Source: Nanobdellota archaeon
GTDB lineage: Archaea > Nanobdellota > Nanobdellia > Woesearchaeales > UBA9642
Direction: 5' to 3'
DNA length: 64,000 nt
Assembly (NCBI GenBank): GCA_021813435.1
Contig: JAKAKR010000014.1
Span: 34,889 to 98,888 of the forward strand
Each line of letters starts with the position of its first letter. Within the stretch, counting starts at the first letter, position 1. The notes under the pieces are model-generated. The model searched no databases. It worked only from the letters and a program-made list of their open reading frames with translations, and was not told the origin of the DNA. The translations under genes were made by a program, and so were the position numbers. Of this stretch, positions 28,811-37,445 are shown one piece after another.

Positions 28811-29299
28811 TCATTTTCCAGAATATGCGCGTTTCAGTTTTGCAATATCAATCTTCTTCATTTGAAGCAATGCCTGTGTTACACGCTGTGCCTTTTTTGG
28901 ATCCTTATCAGACGTGAGCTTTTCCACTATTTCAGGGACGATCTGCCATGATAGACCATATTTATCCTTTAGCCAGCCGCACTGCTCTGCTTCAGGTGCT
29001 GCCGAGAGTTTCGTCCAATAATAGTCTATCTCCTTTTGTGTCTTGCAAGATATGACGAACGATACTGCTTTGTTTAATTTGAAGAATGGTCCTGCACTCA
29101 TCAGTGTTAATCGCTGTCCCAATAGTTCCATGGTAACGATCTCCACTGTACCTGAGGGGGTATTATGCAGTTTTCTCGTGCTTACTATTTCTGAGCCTGA
29201 GAATATCGATGCATAGAAGCGTGCAATCTTGCCTGCATCTTTGTCAAACCAGAGAAATGGCGTTATTGTAGATTTCATGTTCCACCTCGTGTTTTTCAT
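28811..29299 (-). CDS. VOC family (PhnB-like) protein
   Basis: ITPFLWFDKDAGKIARFYASIFSGSEI...QCGWLKDKYGLSWQIVPEI. Confidence 0.88.
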   Translation of the reverse strand: MKNTRWNMKSTITPFLWFDKDAGKIARFYASIFSGSEIVSTRKLHNTPSGTVEIVTMELLGQRLTLMSAGPFFKLNKAVSFVISCKTQKEIDYYWTKLSAAPEAEQCGWLKDKYGLSWQIVPEIVEKLTSDKDPKKAQRVTQALLQMKKIDIAKLKRAYSGK

Positions 29300-29865
29300 C
29301 TTTGGTATGTTCTTTGCGCCGTATAGGTAAGCAGCACATTCCCATTGCCAAAAGTTCTTATATCAACCAATTCTAATTGCAGATATTTTTGTATGCCATG
29401 AAATAAGGATGTGCCTCTCCCTAAGACTAGCGGATTCACCAGTATTCTGAACTCATCAATCAGATTGTGTTTGATGAATGATAACGCAAGATCCGAGCTC
29501 CCGAATATGGAGATATACTTCCCTGATTGTTTTTTTAGTTTTATAATCTCTTTTGGATCGACTTCTCTTCGTATCTGTGTATGTTCCCAGTCTGCACTAC
29601 GCAATGTTTTTGAGAATACAATCTTATCAGTATTGGTCATTAATTCTGCGGTGACAGGGTCTATCTTTTTTGCGTGCGTTGAACGCCAGAAGCGAGCCAT
29701 CATCTCGTATGTTGTCTTTCCGAAAAGTATGAAATCTATCTCTTTCAACTGGGCTATTGCAAATTTTTGGAATTCTTCATCGACGTTATGCCAGCTCAGG
29801 TCGTGATTCTCTCCTTCGAAATATCCATCTACACTGATGAGCATAAAAAAAATAAGTTTTTTCAT
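29296..29865 (-). CDS. Dihydrofolate reductase family (RibD C-terminal-like) protein
   Basis: MISVDGYFEG...DFILFGKTTYEMMARFW...IFGSSDLALSFIKHNLIDEFRILVNPLVLGRGTSLF. Confidence 0.9.
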   Translation of the reverse strand: MKKLIFFMLISVDGYFEGENHDLSWHNVDEEFQKFAIAQLKEIDFILFGKTTYEMMARFWRSTHAKKIDPVTAELMTNTDKIVFSKTLRSADWEHTQIRREVDPKEIIKLKKQSGKYISIFGSSDLALSFIKHNLIDEFRILVNPLVLGRGTSLFHGIQKYLQLELVDIRTFGNGNVLLTYTAQRTYQR

Positions 29866-29869
29866 GTTT

Positions 29870-30313
29870 CTATGATTGCGTCATAGGATTCGGTTGCAGC
29901 ATGCTCACCCTATTGCCTTCAGTGTCCATGATTGATATCCATAATCCGACGCCCGGGATCTCTGCAGGTTCCATGCTATGTTTTCCTGATTGGTCCATGC
30001 TGCCAAGGATCTTTCCGCCATGCGCAACAACCTGTTTTATGGACGCGGCGATATCGTCAACTGCAATGACAATAGAAGGCGCGTGCGACAATGGATCAGG
30101 TATCTTCTGGTAAAATCCGCCATTGATTGCGCCAGGAGTTTTTGGCCGCTTGGTCTTCTGATCGACTTCTGTTGTTGTTACCACAACATAATTTCCCATT
30201 TCAGGGCCGAGTTCATCAGCTTTCCACCTGAAAACTTTTTTGTAGAAGTCCACCATGCGTTTCTTGTCGTGATAGCCCATCTCAAAATGTACGACTGGAT
30301 TTTGTTTTCCCAT
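29870..30313 (-). CDS. VOC family glyoxalase-like protein
   Basis: VVHFEMGYHDKKRMVDFYKKVFRWKADELG...GVGLWISIMDTEGNRVSMLQP. Confidence 0.88.
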   Translation of the reverse strand: MGKQNPVVHFEMGYHDKKRMVDFYKKVFRWKADELGPEMGNYVVVTTTEVDQKTKRPKTPGAINGGFYQKIPDPLSHAPSIVIAVDDIAASIKQVVAHGGKILGSMDQSGKHSMEPAEIPGVGLWISIMDTEGNRVSMLQPNPMTQS

Positions 30314-30350
30314 AGTATCAGCCCCTCGTTTTTTACACTATTCGCATAAA

Positions 30351-30366
30351 GTTAACAATAGTTAAT
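30351..30366. promoter_or_regulatory. Palindromic operator candidate GTTAACAATAGTTAAT
   Basis: 15/16 identical to 23601-23616; just downstream of the minus-strand TATA for the VOC/DHFR/VOC cluster. Confidence 0.5.
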
Positions 30367-30511
30367 ACTTCTCTTTTTATAAATATTATGATAGAAAACA
30401 TGTGCGCATCAAGCGATATGAATACCATCATCAGGAGAATAGGGCAGTAATCGCAAACATAATTGCAAAGATAATCACAAACTATATGAATGCCTTGAAT
30501 AGATTTATCAT

Positions 30512-31249
30512 GTGGATACGCAACAAATCATTGTCCAATGCAGGAAATTACGCGACGCATATGTTCAAGGTAGATTAGGATATATGAAAATGCCCGAGGA
30601 TTCCCATCCCGAATTTTCTAACGAAGATGAACGATTAACATATTTCACCCTGCCCATGAGCCTCAATTACCAGCGTGACAGTTATAAACTCTGGGAAGCA
30701 GCATTACAAACATATACTGATGCAGACACGCGCATAGTTTTTGACATCGCGGCTTCAGCGACCATCCCCGAAGAAGAGCTCCGCGCAAAATTAGTAGTGC
30801 ATAAAGTCGCGTTGCAGCCGCATAAGCACATTGCCACCTGGAGAACCATTGCGCAGACAATCTATACCCATTGGAAAACCATTAAAGGATTACTGGCGTT
30901 TGTTGATTATGACTATCTCACATTGCGTAAAATCGTGCAAGAGACGTACAAGAAAGGATTTCCCTATATCTCTGGCCCTAAGATATTCAATTATTGGTGC
31001 TTTATCCTCCAGGCATATGGCGGCGTCACACTCAAGAATGTGGAATACATCGAGATCGCTCCGGACACGCACATCATCCAATGCTCTGTACGATTGGGCG
31101 TTATCTCGCAGGAAGAATCAGAATCATTATCACGGGATGCCATCGCTATGCGATGGCGTGGTATTCTTCAAGGATCAGGGATAAATCCTATTGACATGCA
31201 CCCGCCGTTATGGTTCTGGAGCAGGAATAACTTCAAGTACGAACTGTGA
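30512..31249 (+). CDS. Hypothetical protein with HhH-GPD DNA glycosylase-like pattern
   Basis: ISGPKIFNYWCFILQAYGG...IEIAPDTHIIQCSVRLGVI resembles the GPK...DTH...RLG arrangement. Confidence 0.45.
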   Translation: MDTQQIIVQCRKLRDAYVQGRLGYMKMPEDSHPEFSNEDERLTYFTLPMSLNYQRDSYKLWEAALQTYTDADTRIVFDIAASATIPEEELRAKLVVHKVALQPHKHIATWRTIAQTIYTHWKTIKGLLAFVDYDYLTLRKIVQETYKKGFPYISGPKIFNYWCFILQAYGGVTLKNVEYIEIAPDTHIIQCSVRLGVISQEESESLSRDAIAMRWRGILQGSGINPIDMHPPLWFWSRNNFKYEL

Positions 31250-31397
31250 ATCTCTGTGTTGGATGTATTCTTCAAATGTAGTTTTACTCTGAATATCTCT
31301 TGAGCTGATGTTTTTTGAATAGCACACATCCTGCATTTGCCAGTGCCTTGAACTCATTTAATCCAGAAGAATTTTCTTTTCGCATTATCTCTCCAAA

Positions 31398-31493
31398 TAG
31401 CCCCGCCCAGATTCGAACTGGGGTCCCAGGCTTTCTTTCATTCAGTGTTGAATGACCAAAGGCCTGTATGATTGACCGCTACACTACGGGGCT
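31398..31493 (-). tRNA. tRNA-Gln(TTG) with intron
   Basis: AGCCCCGTAGTGTAGCGG...CAGGC-CTTTG[intron]-GCCTG...GGGACCCCAGTTCGAATCTGGGCGGGGCT-A; intron contains TCATTC-aacact-GAATGA hairpin. Confidence 0.88.
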
Positions 31494-31573
31494 GTTATGA
31501 TGCAGAAATGCGGCGGCTTTAAAAATATTGTTTTTCAATAAAACATATAAAGAGCCCTGCTGTTCCAGAAGGT

Positions 31574-33970
31574 ATGCTCTTAAGATCGCTGCGGCTCAAA
31601 AACATTCGATCGTATATTGATGAAACAATCGATTTTTCTGAGGGGACAACTCTTCTCACCGGCGATATCGGTGCAGGAAAGACGACCATACTTCTTGCGA
31701 TAGAATTCGCATTCTTCGGTCTTCTCAAGGGTGATATCTCTGGCGCAACACTTTTGCGTCATGGCGCAGCAGAAGGGATTGTTGAATTGTCCTGCACCAT
31801 CAATGATGTGCCGCTGGTGATTGCGCGCAGGCTCAAACGCAAGAATACCACTGTCGCGCAGGATTCCGGGTATCTTATCCTGCATGATACAAAGACAGAA
31901 TTGACTCCTGTTGAACTCAAGTCTAAGATCATTGAACTCTTCGGCTACCCTCAGGACCTGCTTACCAGAAATCCTTCCATCATCTACCGCTACACGGTCT
32001 ATACGCCGCAGGAGGAGATGAAGACGATTCTTTACGAATCACCTGAAGAACGCATGGATATCCTGCGCAAGATATTCAACATCGACCGTTACAAGCGTAT
32101 CCGGGAGAATGCACTCGCGTACGCCAAAGAACTGCGCAATCAGCGTAAAGCGCTCGAATCAACGATCACTGATCTTGGCGCGCAAGAAGCAATGCATGCA
32201 GATAAGAGTGCACGTCAAGAGGATATGCAGGCAGGCATCACGCGCGCTGCCGCGCAGCTCGAGGACCAGAAGCGACGCGCGAAAGGGGACGAGGAAAAAC
32301 TTGCCGCAGTCACTCAAGGTATGGACGGACTGCGCGCATTACGACAACAATATGATATCGCACTATTGAACCTGCGCAATGCGCAATCAGAATCAGATCG
32401 GCTCCAGAAAGAATCCAACATGAATGATTTTCGCATTGCAGACTACACCAAACGCATCGCAGAACTCGGATCAGTGGATATCAATGAAGAGGATATCCGC
32501 AATGAACTTTCTGCTGCAGAAGAGAAACTGACCAAGGTCACAAGCGCCAAAGAGACCATCACGAGCAGGATTGCAAGCAAGATGGATGACTTGAAAAACA
32601 TTATTATCGAAAGCAGCGCTACGCTTGCAAGTCGTCATGGCACGCTCACTAAAAAGCTTGAAGGAAAAGAGCAGGCAATACAGACGCTTGACCAGATGAC
32701 CCGCGAGCATACGGCATTGCAGCTTGAACGTGCAGGACTTCTCACTGCCCAGACCAGCGCGCAGAAAATCATCGACCAGATAAAAGACTTAAGCACCTGT
32801 CCGGTCTGCCTGCAGACTGTTGATTTTGCCCATAAGGTAAAGATCACCGATCGCGAAGGGTCCTCTATCAGTGACGCTACGCGCAGGCTTGCAGAGATCG
32901 AGCGCAAGATAGAGTCACTTGCAAAAACCATTGCCGCGCAGCGCAAACTCATCGATGCATTGCACGAGGACGAACTGGAACTTGCGGAAATCAACCATCG
33001 CATCGGAACACTCAACGAGAAGATAACACAGAAAACAGCCCTGGAAAAAGAGATTGAAGAATTGCGTGAAAAACAGCAGAAACTGGACGCTATGCCAGTG
33101 GACAAACTTATCGATCTCATCTCCAAGCATCGAAAGATCTTAGGAAGCTTCCAATTGCGCAGGCACCTTCAGGAATCATTGCAGGAAAAAGGGGCGCAGC
33201 AAAAAGAGCTTGCCGCACGCTTGACAAGCATCACTGCAACGCTTGCAGCGCTCAGCGCAGAGAAAATACACCTTGAAGAATCCATCGCCGCAGAATCGCA
33301 TCTCGAGGAGGAATACCTCGCCGCAAAGCGCGCATGCGACGAATCGACACGAAACGTGAACACCCTGGCGCTATCCCTACTCGCGCAGCAGAAGGATTGC
33401 GAAGCATTGCAGATAGAACTCTCCCATATCGCTGAAGAGATCGCGCGCAAACGTTCCGCAAAAGCAAAAATTGCATACATGGGAGAACTCAACCATTGGA
33501 TCACCGAGCAATTCGTCGGCATCGTCGCAACTATCGAAAAGGCCATCATGCAAAAGATCCATCTCGAATTCGATGAACTCTTCCAGACCTGGTTTGAAAT
33601 GCTTCTTGACGACGAAAACATCACTATCACGATCGATGAGGAATTCACTCCAGTCATCACCCAGAACAATTATACGACCGCACTCGAGAACCTTTCGGGC
33701 GGCGAGAAGACTGCAGTTGCCCTTGCCTATCGCCTCGCACTCAACAAGGCCATCAATGACTTTATCACGACAATCACGACCAAAGACCTCTTGATCCTGG
33801 ACGAGCCGACAGACGGCTTTAGCAGCGAGCAACTCGACAAGATGAAAGAAGTGCTGACTGAAATGCGCTGCAGACAATTATTGATCGTAAGCCATGAAGC
33901 AAAGATGGAAAGCTACGCTGAACACATCATCCGCATCAATAAACACGAACATATCAGCAGCAAACTATAA
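31574..33970 (+). CDS. rad50: Rad50-like SMC family ATPase
   Basis: Walker A TGDIGAGKTT, zinc hook STCPVCLQTV, signature LSGGEKTAVALAYRLALNKAI, Walker B LLILDEPTDGFSSEQ. Confidence 0.93.
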   Translation: MLLRSLRLKNIRSYIDETIDFSEGTTLLTGDIGAGKTTILLAIEFAFFGLLKGDISGATLLRHGAAEGIVELSCTINDVPLVIARRLKRKNTTVAQDSGYLILHDTKTELTPVELKSKIIELFGYPQDLLTRNPSIIYRYTVYTPQEEMKTILYESPEERMDILRKIFNIDRYKRIRENALAYAKELRNQRKALESTITDLGAQEAMHADKSARQEDMQAGITRAAAQLEDQKRRAKGDEEKLAAVTQGMDGLRALRQQYDIALLNLRNAQSESDRLQKESNMNDFRIADYTKRIAELGSVDINEEDIRNELSAAEEKLTKVTSAKETITSRIASKMDDLKNIIIESSATLASRHGTLTKKLEGKEQAIQTLDQMTREHTALQLERAGLLTAQTSAQKIIDQIKDLSTCPVCLQTVDFAHKVKITDREGSSISDATRRLAEIERKIESLAKTIAAQRKLIDALHEDELELAEINHRIGTLNEKITQKTALEKEIEELREKQQKLDAMPVDKLIDLISKHRKILGSFQLRRHLQESLQEKGAQQKELAARLTSITATLAALSAEKIHLEESIAAESHLEEEYLAAKRACDESTRNVNTLALSLLAQQKDCEALQIELSHIAEEIARKRSAKAKIAYMGELNHWITEQFVGIVATIEKAIMQKIHLEFDELFQTWFEMLLDDENITITIDEEFTPVITQNNYTTALENLSGGEKTAVALAYRLALNKAINDFITTITTKDLLILDEPTDGFSSEQLDKMKEVLTEMRCRQLLIVSHEAKMESYAEHIIRINKHEHISSKL

Positions 33971-34005
33971 GATTTTTAAATAAGAACAATTCTCAATACA
34001 CTAAT

Positions 34006-34078
34006 GGGGCTGTGGGGTAGCTTGGTATCCTTCGCGGATGGGGTCCGCGCGACCCGGGTTCGAATCCTGGCAGCCCCA
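34006..34078 (+). tRNA. tRNA-Pro(GGG)
   Basis: GGGGCTG...CGCGG-ATGGGGT-CCGCG...GGGTTCGAATCCTGG-CAGCCCC-A. Confidence 0.93.
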
Positions 34079-34102
34079 ATAGATTATACATCACTATATG
34101 TA

Positions 34103-34176
34103 GGGGTCGTGGGGTAACCTGGTTAGCCTACAAGGTTCGGGGCCTTGTGATCCGAGTCCGAATCTCGGCGACCCCA
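34103..34176 (+). tRNA. tRNA-Pro(CGG)
   Basis: GGGGTCG...CAAGG-TTCGGGG-CCTTG...GAGTCCGAATCTC-GGCGACCCC-A. Confidence 0.92.
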
Positions 34177-34260
34177 TTGTTTTTCGAATGCTGCAACAGT
34201 GTTGCACATTCACTTTTTACGAGATTTTTTGTAAAAATCTCGGACGTATCTCGGCGACCC
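34162..34260 (+). mobile_element. tRNA-Pro-associated ~86-bp element, copy 1 (between duplicated tRNA 3' ends)
   Basis: ATCTCGGCGACCC at 34162-34174 repeated at 34248-34260; between them hairpin GAATGC-TGCAAC-AGT-GTTGCA-CATTC and the 36-nt core (34206-34241) shared with 53292-53327. Confidence 0.6.
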
Positions 34261-34263
34261 TTA

Positions 34264-34386
34264 TTTGCTTTACGTTACTGTCGCTCGCATCCGAATCAGT
34301 GTTTGATTGAAATTTTTGTCACTTGCAATCCTACAAAAATTTCTCGAAGTATCATTGAAAGATGCTCGCACATTGACGGTAACGCT
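34264..34386 (+). ncRNA. Candidate multi-stem structured element
   Basis: Outer arms CGTTACTGTC.../...GACGGTAACG, inner hairpin AATCA-GTGTT-TGATT, 11-bp stem GAAATTTTTGT/ACAAAAATTTC. Confidence 0.35.
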
Positions 34387-34476
34387 TTGTTCAACTCAGT
34401 CGATTCTTTTTATCGCAAGATTTATAAATACCTCAAAAATCCTTGTATCATATTTAGACGATGATTAGAGGGCTAT

Positions 34477-34716
34477 ATGGCAGAATCAATAAAGCATAGT
34501 AAGGCAGTTCGACGCTACGGCGTGCGGTATGGCCGCAGAAATAGGGATAAGGTCGCAAAGCTCGAGGTAGAGCAACGCAAAAAACATCCCTGCCCCAACT
34601 GTAATTATCCTGCAGTCAGCCGCGTATCGCTCGGAATCTGGGAATGCCGGAAATGCCACACGAAATTCACGAGCAGGGCATATACTGTCGGGAAAACAGC
34701 AACTGTTGCTGAATAA
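34477..34716 (+). CDS. rpl37ae: 50S ribosomal protein L37Ae (eL43)
   Basis: RRYGVRYGRRNRDKV...CPNCNYPAVSRVSLGIWECRKC. Confidence 0.95.
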   Translation: MAESIKHSKAVRRYGVRYGRRNRDKVAKLEVEQRKKHPCPNCNYPAVSRVSLGIWECRKCHTKFTSRAYTVGKTATVAE

Positions 34717-34728
34717 TTCGAGGTCACT

Positions 34729-34866
34729 ATGGTAGATTATAAATGCTTCTCCTGTAAAAAAATCGTTTCAGACACGTATATTAAAAAGAAGGTGCGCTGC
34801 CCCTATTGTGGTTCACGGCTCATCTTCAAACCACGCATATCAACGACGAAAGTCAAGGCAGCATAA
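34729..34866 (+). CDS. rpoP: DNA-directed RNA polymerase subunit P
   Basis: MVDYKCFSCKKIVSDTYIKKKVRCPYCGSRLIFKPRISTTKVKAA* (45 aa). Confidence 0.9.
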   Translation: MVDYKCFSCKKIVSDTYIKKKVRCPYCGSRLIFKPRISTTKVKAA

Positions 34867-34867
34867 G

Positions 34868-35092
34868 ATGTATACCGTAACGGTTACAATCGACCATGAT
34901 GTACCAGCGCTCAAGAAACTCTTTATGGCAGAAGAAAAGGTATTCAATCGTTCTTCTTACACTCTTACGACGCGTGGCGGAAAACTCTACTGCACAATCA
35001 CCGCAGCTGATGCGACGGCGTTCAAGGTCGCGACAAGTACGCTCACCAAGATATTCATGATTTGGGAAAAAACCCACGCAATCGGTGCATGA
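34868..35092 (+). CDS. pcc1: KEOPS complex subunit Pcc1-like
   Basis: MYTVTVTIDHDVPALKKLFMAEEKVFNRSSYTLTTRGGKLYCTITAADATAFKVATSTLTK; position between rpoP and prefoldin. Confidence 0.8.
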   Translation: MYTVTVTIDHDVPALKKLFMAEEKVFNRSSYTLTTRGGKLYCTITAADATAFKVATSTLTKIFMIWEKTHAIGA

Positions 35093-35469
35093 TGGAACAA
35101 GACATCCAGGAAAAAATCGGACAGATACAGCTCATCCAGCAGAACCTGCAGAATCTTGCAACACAGCGGCAGCAATTCCAGTTGCAGCAAAGCGAACTTG
35201 AGACTGCACTCAAAGAGCTCAGGCAGGCAAAGACATCATATCGCATCATCGGAAACATCATGGTTGCGCAGGACTCTGCAGCACTCATCCGCGAACTTTC
35301 TGAAAAACAGGAAACCGTCGGTGTGCGCGTTACAACAATCGAGAAACAGGAGGCAAAACTCAAAGAGAAGGTCGAGGAAATCCAAAAGGAAGTCCTTGCA
35401 ACGCTCGAAGAGTCAAAGCCCGCAAAGAAACACAAGGAATCTACGCATGACGTCAAAAAAACTTCTTGA
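35092..35469 (+). CDS. pfdB: Prefoldin subunit beta
   Basis: MEQDIQEKIGQIQLIQQNLQNLATQRQQFQLQQSELETALKELRQA. Confidence 0.9.
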   Translation: MEQDIQEKIGQIQLIQQNLQNLATQRQQFQLQQSELETALKELRQAKTSYRIIGNIMVAQDSAALIRELSEKQETVGVRVTTIEKQEAKLKEKVEEIQKEVLATLEESKPAKKHKESTHDVKKTS

Positions 35470-35710
35470 AGAAATCGCAAAGATCATCGAAGCATTAACC
35501 GCATTGAAGGATGATGAGTCAGTGCCGAAGAATGTACGCGCAAAAATCGAGTCAATCATCGCAGAGATCCAGGATGATTCTGACCTTTCGCTCAAGGTCG
35601 GCAAGTCGCTGCACAGTCTTGATGAGATATCTGAGGATATGAACCTTCAGCCGTTCATCCGGACCCAGGTCTGGAATGTCTCGAGCATGCTGGAGAAATT
35701 GAACAAGTAA
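35447..35710 (+). CDS. UPF0147 family protein
   Basis: SVPKNVRAKIESIIAEIQDDSDLSLKVGKSLHSLDEISEDMNLQPFIRTQVW. Confidence 0.9.
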   Translation: MTSKKLLEEIAKIIEALTALKDDESVPKNVRAKIESIIAEIQDDSDLSLKVGKSLHSLDEISEDMNLQPFIRTQVWNVSSMLEKLNK

Positions 35711-35757
35711 TCCTGCAGTGCAGATGATTCTATAACTATTACTGTTGACACAATCTT

Positions 35758-36363
35758 CTATTCTTTTTTTGCCCGATTCTTCACTTTGACGATTGCAGAA
35801 TGCATGACTGCAATAAACGGGACATAGACCATCTCGTCCTTGCCGGTCTCTACACGGATATTGACAAGCGTCATCCCAATAATATGTCCCTCGATCCGCT
35901 TATCCTTTATTTTGACATAATCGCCGACATGCAGATCATTGCGCAATCGCACATAGAACCCTGCAAAGAAATTCCCGAAGAGATCATTGAGTCCGAAGAC
36001 CAGAAACAGGATGAATACGACGATGAGCAGGATCATGATGGTCGTGATGACTTTTGTGGTTATTGCAAGCCGATTCAATGCCATAATGATGCTGATCACA
36101 TAAACAAAATAGGCGATCAATGCGGCAATAGCCTTCTCAAGCGAAAATCTGATGTGCAGGCGTTTGCGCATGATGCGGTCAAGCTCCACAAGGCTGAGCA
36201 GTTTTGCAATGATGCTCTTGAGGATGCGTCCTACAATGAATCCGATAAGTACGATAATGATTGCAGTGATGATATTGGTGATGATGGGGTTTACTGCAGC
36301 AACTGCCTCATTCATCTCTGCAATGGATCCGATACTATTGTTGGTAACCTCTGCTGCGGCCAT
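35758..36363 (-). CDS. Small-conductance mechanosensitive channel (MscS) family protein
   Basis: TM helices then FGLNDLFGNFFAGFYVRLRNDLHVGDYVKIKDKRIEGHIIGMTLVNIRVET. Confidence 0.85.
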   Translation of the reverse strand: MAAAEVTNNSIGSIAEMNEAVAAVNPIITNIITAIIIVLIGFIVGRILKSIIAKLLSLVELDRIMRKRLHIRFSLEKAIAALIAYFVYVISIIMALNRLAITTKVITTIMILLIVVFILFLVFGLNDLFGNFFAGFYVRLRNDLHVGDYVKIKDKRIEGHIIGMTLVNIRVETGKDEMVYVPFIAVMHSAIVKVKNRAKKE

Positions 36364-36490
36364 GGACTTTCGAATACCGCAGGGTTTATAAATGTTTATG
36401 CAGGGGAGGAGTGTCGAGACCATCCTCGTATCGTGCATGATAATTAGCAAAATATATAAAGCAGGCAATAACACAGCAAGTGGTGATATT

Positions 36491-36775
36491 ATGAAAAAGA
36501 CTGAAACTACTCCTAAAACAAAAAAGACTGCCGGTACGCCATCGTCAAGTAAGGATGAGCAGATCGGATTCCATAAGGGATCACTTTCTACACTTGCAAA
36601 AGAGCGTGCAGAACTTGCACGGATCCTCCAGATTGTTGAGCAGCTCATGCAGATGCATGTCGCAGCACTCAATGAGCTTGGTGTCGATCTCCAAAAAGAG
36701 GTTGAACAATTGAAATCTGCGCCTGCACAAGGGGCAAGCCCGGGAAAGAAAAAGCCTATCGAGGATGTATTATAA
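36491..36775 (+). CDS. Hypothetical small coiled-coil protein
   Basis: 94 aa from MKKTETTPKTKKT; TATA upstream. Confidence 0.6.
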   Translation: MKKTETTPKTKKTAGTPSSSKDEQIGFHKGSLSTLAKERAELARILQIVEQLMQMHVAALNELGVDLQKEVEQLKSAPAQGASPGKKKPIEDVL

Positions 36776-36799
36776 GCAGCAACGCTTTAAAGATCGCCC

Positions 36800-37411
36800 A
36801 TGAAACAGAACCGTGAAGAAAAACGGCGAAGAAATCTCGTCCTTATTATGGGAGGAATCATCATACTCTCTATGATCGTGAGTATCTTTGCAGTCTATGT
36901 CGATAATGCATCGCAGGACTCCCTGCGCTATGGCTCGCAGGATTTCAAGATCACTGATAACGGATATCTTACAAAGATCAATGGAACGGCGATGGCGTTC
37001 TATTATTACCCTGCTGAACTTGAGCGCATCAATATCAGCGCTGCAACAATCCAGAAGATGCATGATTCTACATTCTATGTATTTCTTTTCAGTCCTAATG
37101 CGTCCAGTGATGATCTTGCATTCATCGATGTCATGCGCTATGACCTTTCAACACAATTGAATAAGCAGATCTATTTTGCAAAGACTACTGATTCAGAAAA
37201 TTATCCGGGTCTTCCAGTTCTGAGTTGCGCAAACGCCAGTAAAGAAGCGCTCTTCTTTGTTATCGATACCAATACGAGCACTGCAGACACCCGGATCAGT
37301 GATCCTTCACCTACAGAAAATCCTTATTGCATCACCATGCAGGCGCGGCTCAAGGAATTGCTTGCGCTCAAAGACCGATTGGTCTATACGAATTATGGTA
37401 TCATGAAATGA
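36800..37411 (+). CDS. Hypothetical membrane-anchored extracytoplasmic protein (paralogue 1)
   Basis: N-terminal TM; ...FYYYPAELERINIS...LPVLSCANASKEALFFVIDTNTS. Confidence 0.65.
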   Translation: MKQNREEKRRRNLVLIMGGIIILSMIVSIFAVYVDNASQDSLRYGSQDFKITDNGYLTKINGTAMAFYYYPAELERINISAATIQKMHDSTFYVFLFSPNASSDDLAFIDVMRYDLSTQLNKQIYFAKTTDSENYPGLPVLSCANASKEALFFVIDTNTSTADTRISDPSPTENPYCITMQARLKELLALKDRLVYTNYGIMK

Positions 37412-37445
37412 TTTCCTCTCGCAGAAATGAATCTCTGCGTATCTT

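Noticed and set aside
34147-34464. ORF containing HSLFTRFFVKIS, with the same peptide in the 53225-53431 ORF, looking like a conserved protein motif
   Set aside because: Both are read through tRNA-Pro 3' ends and the shared 36-nt DNA element; similarity comes from the repeat, not from a protein family.
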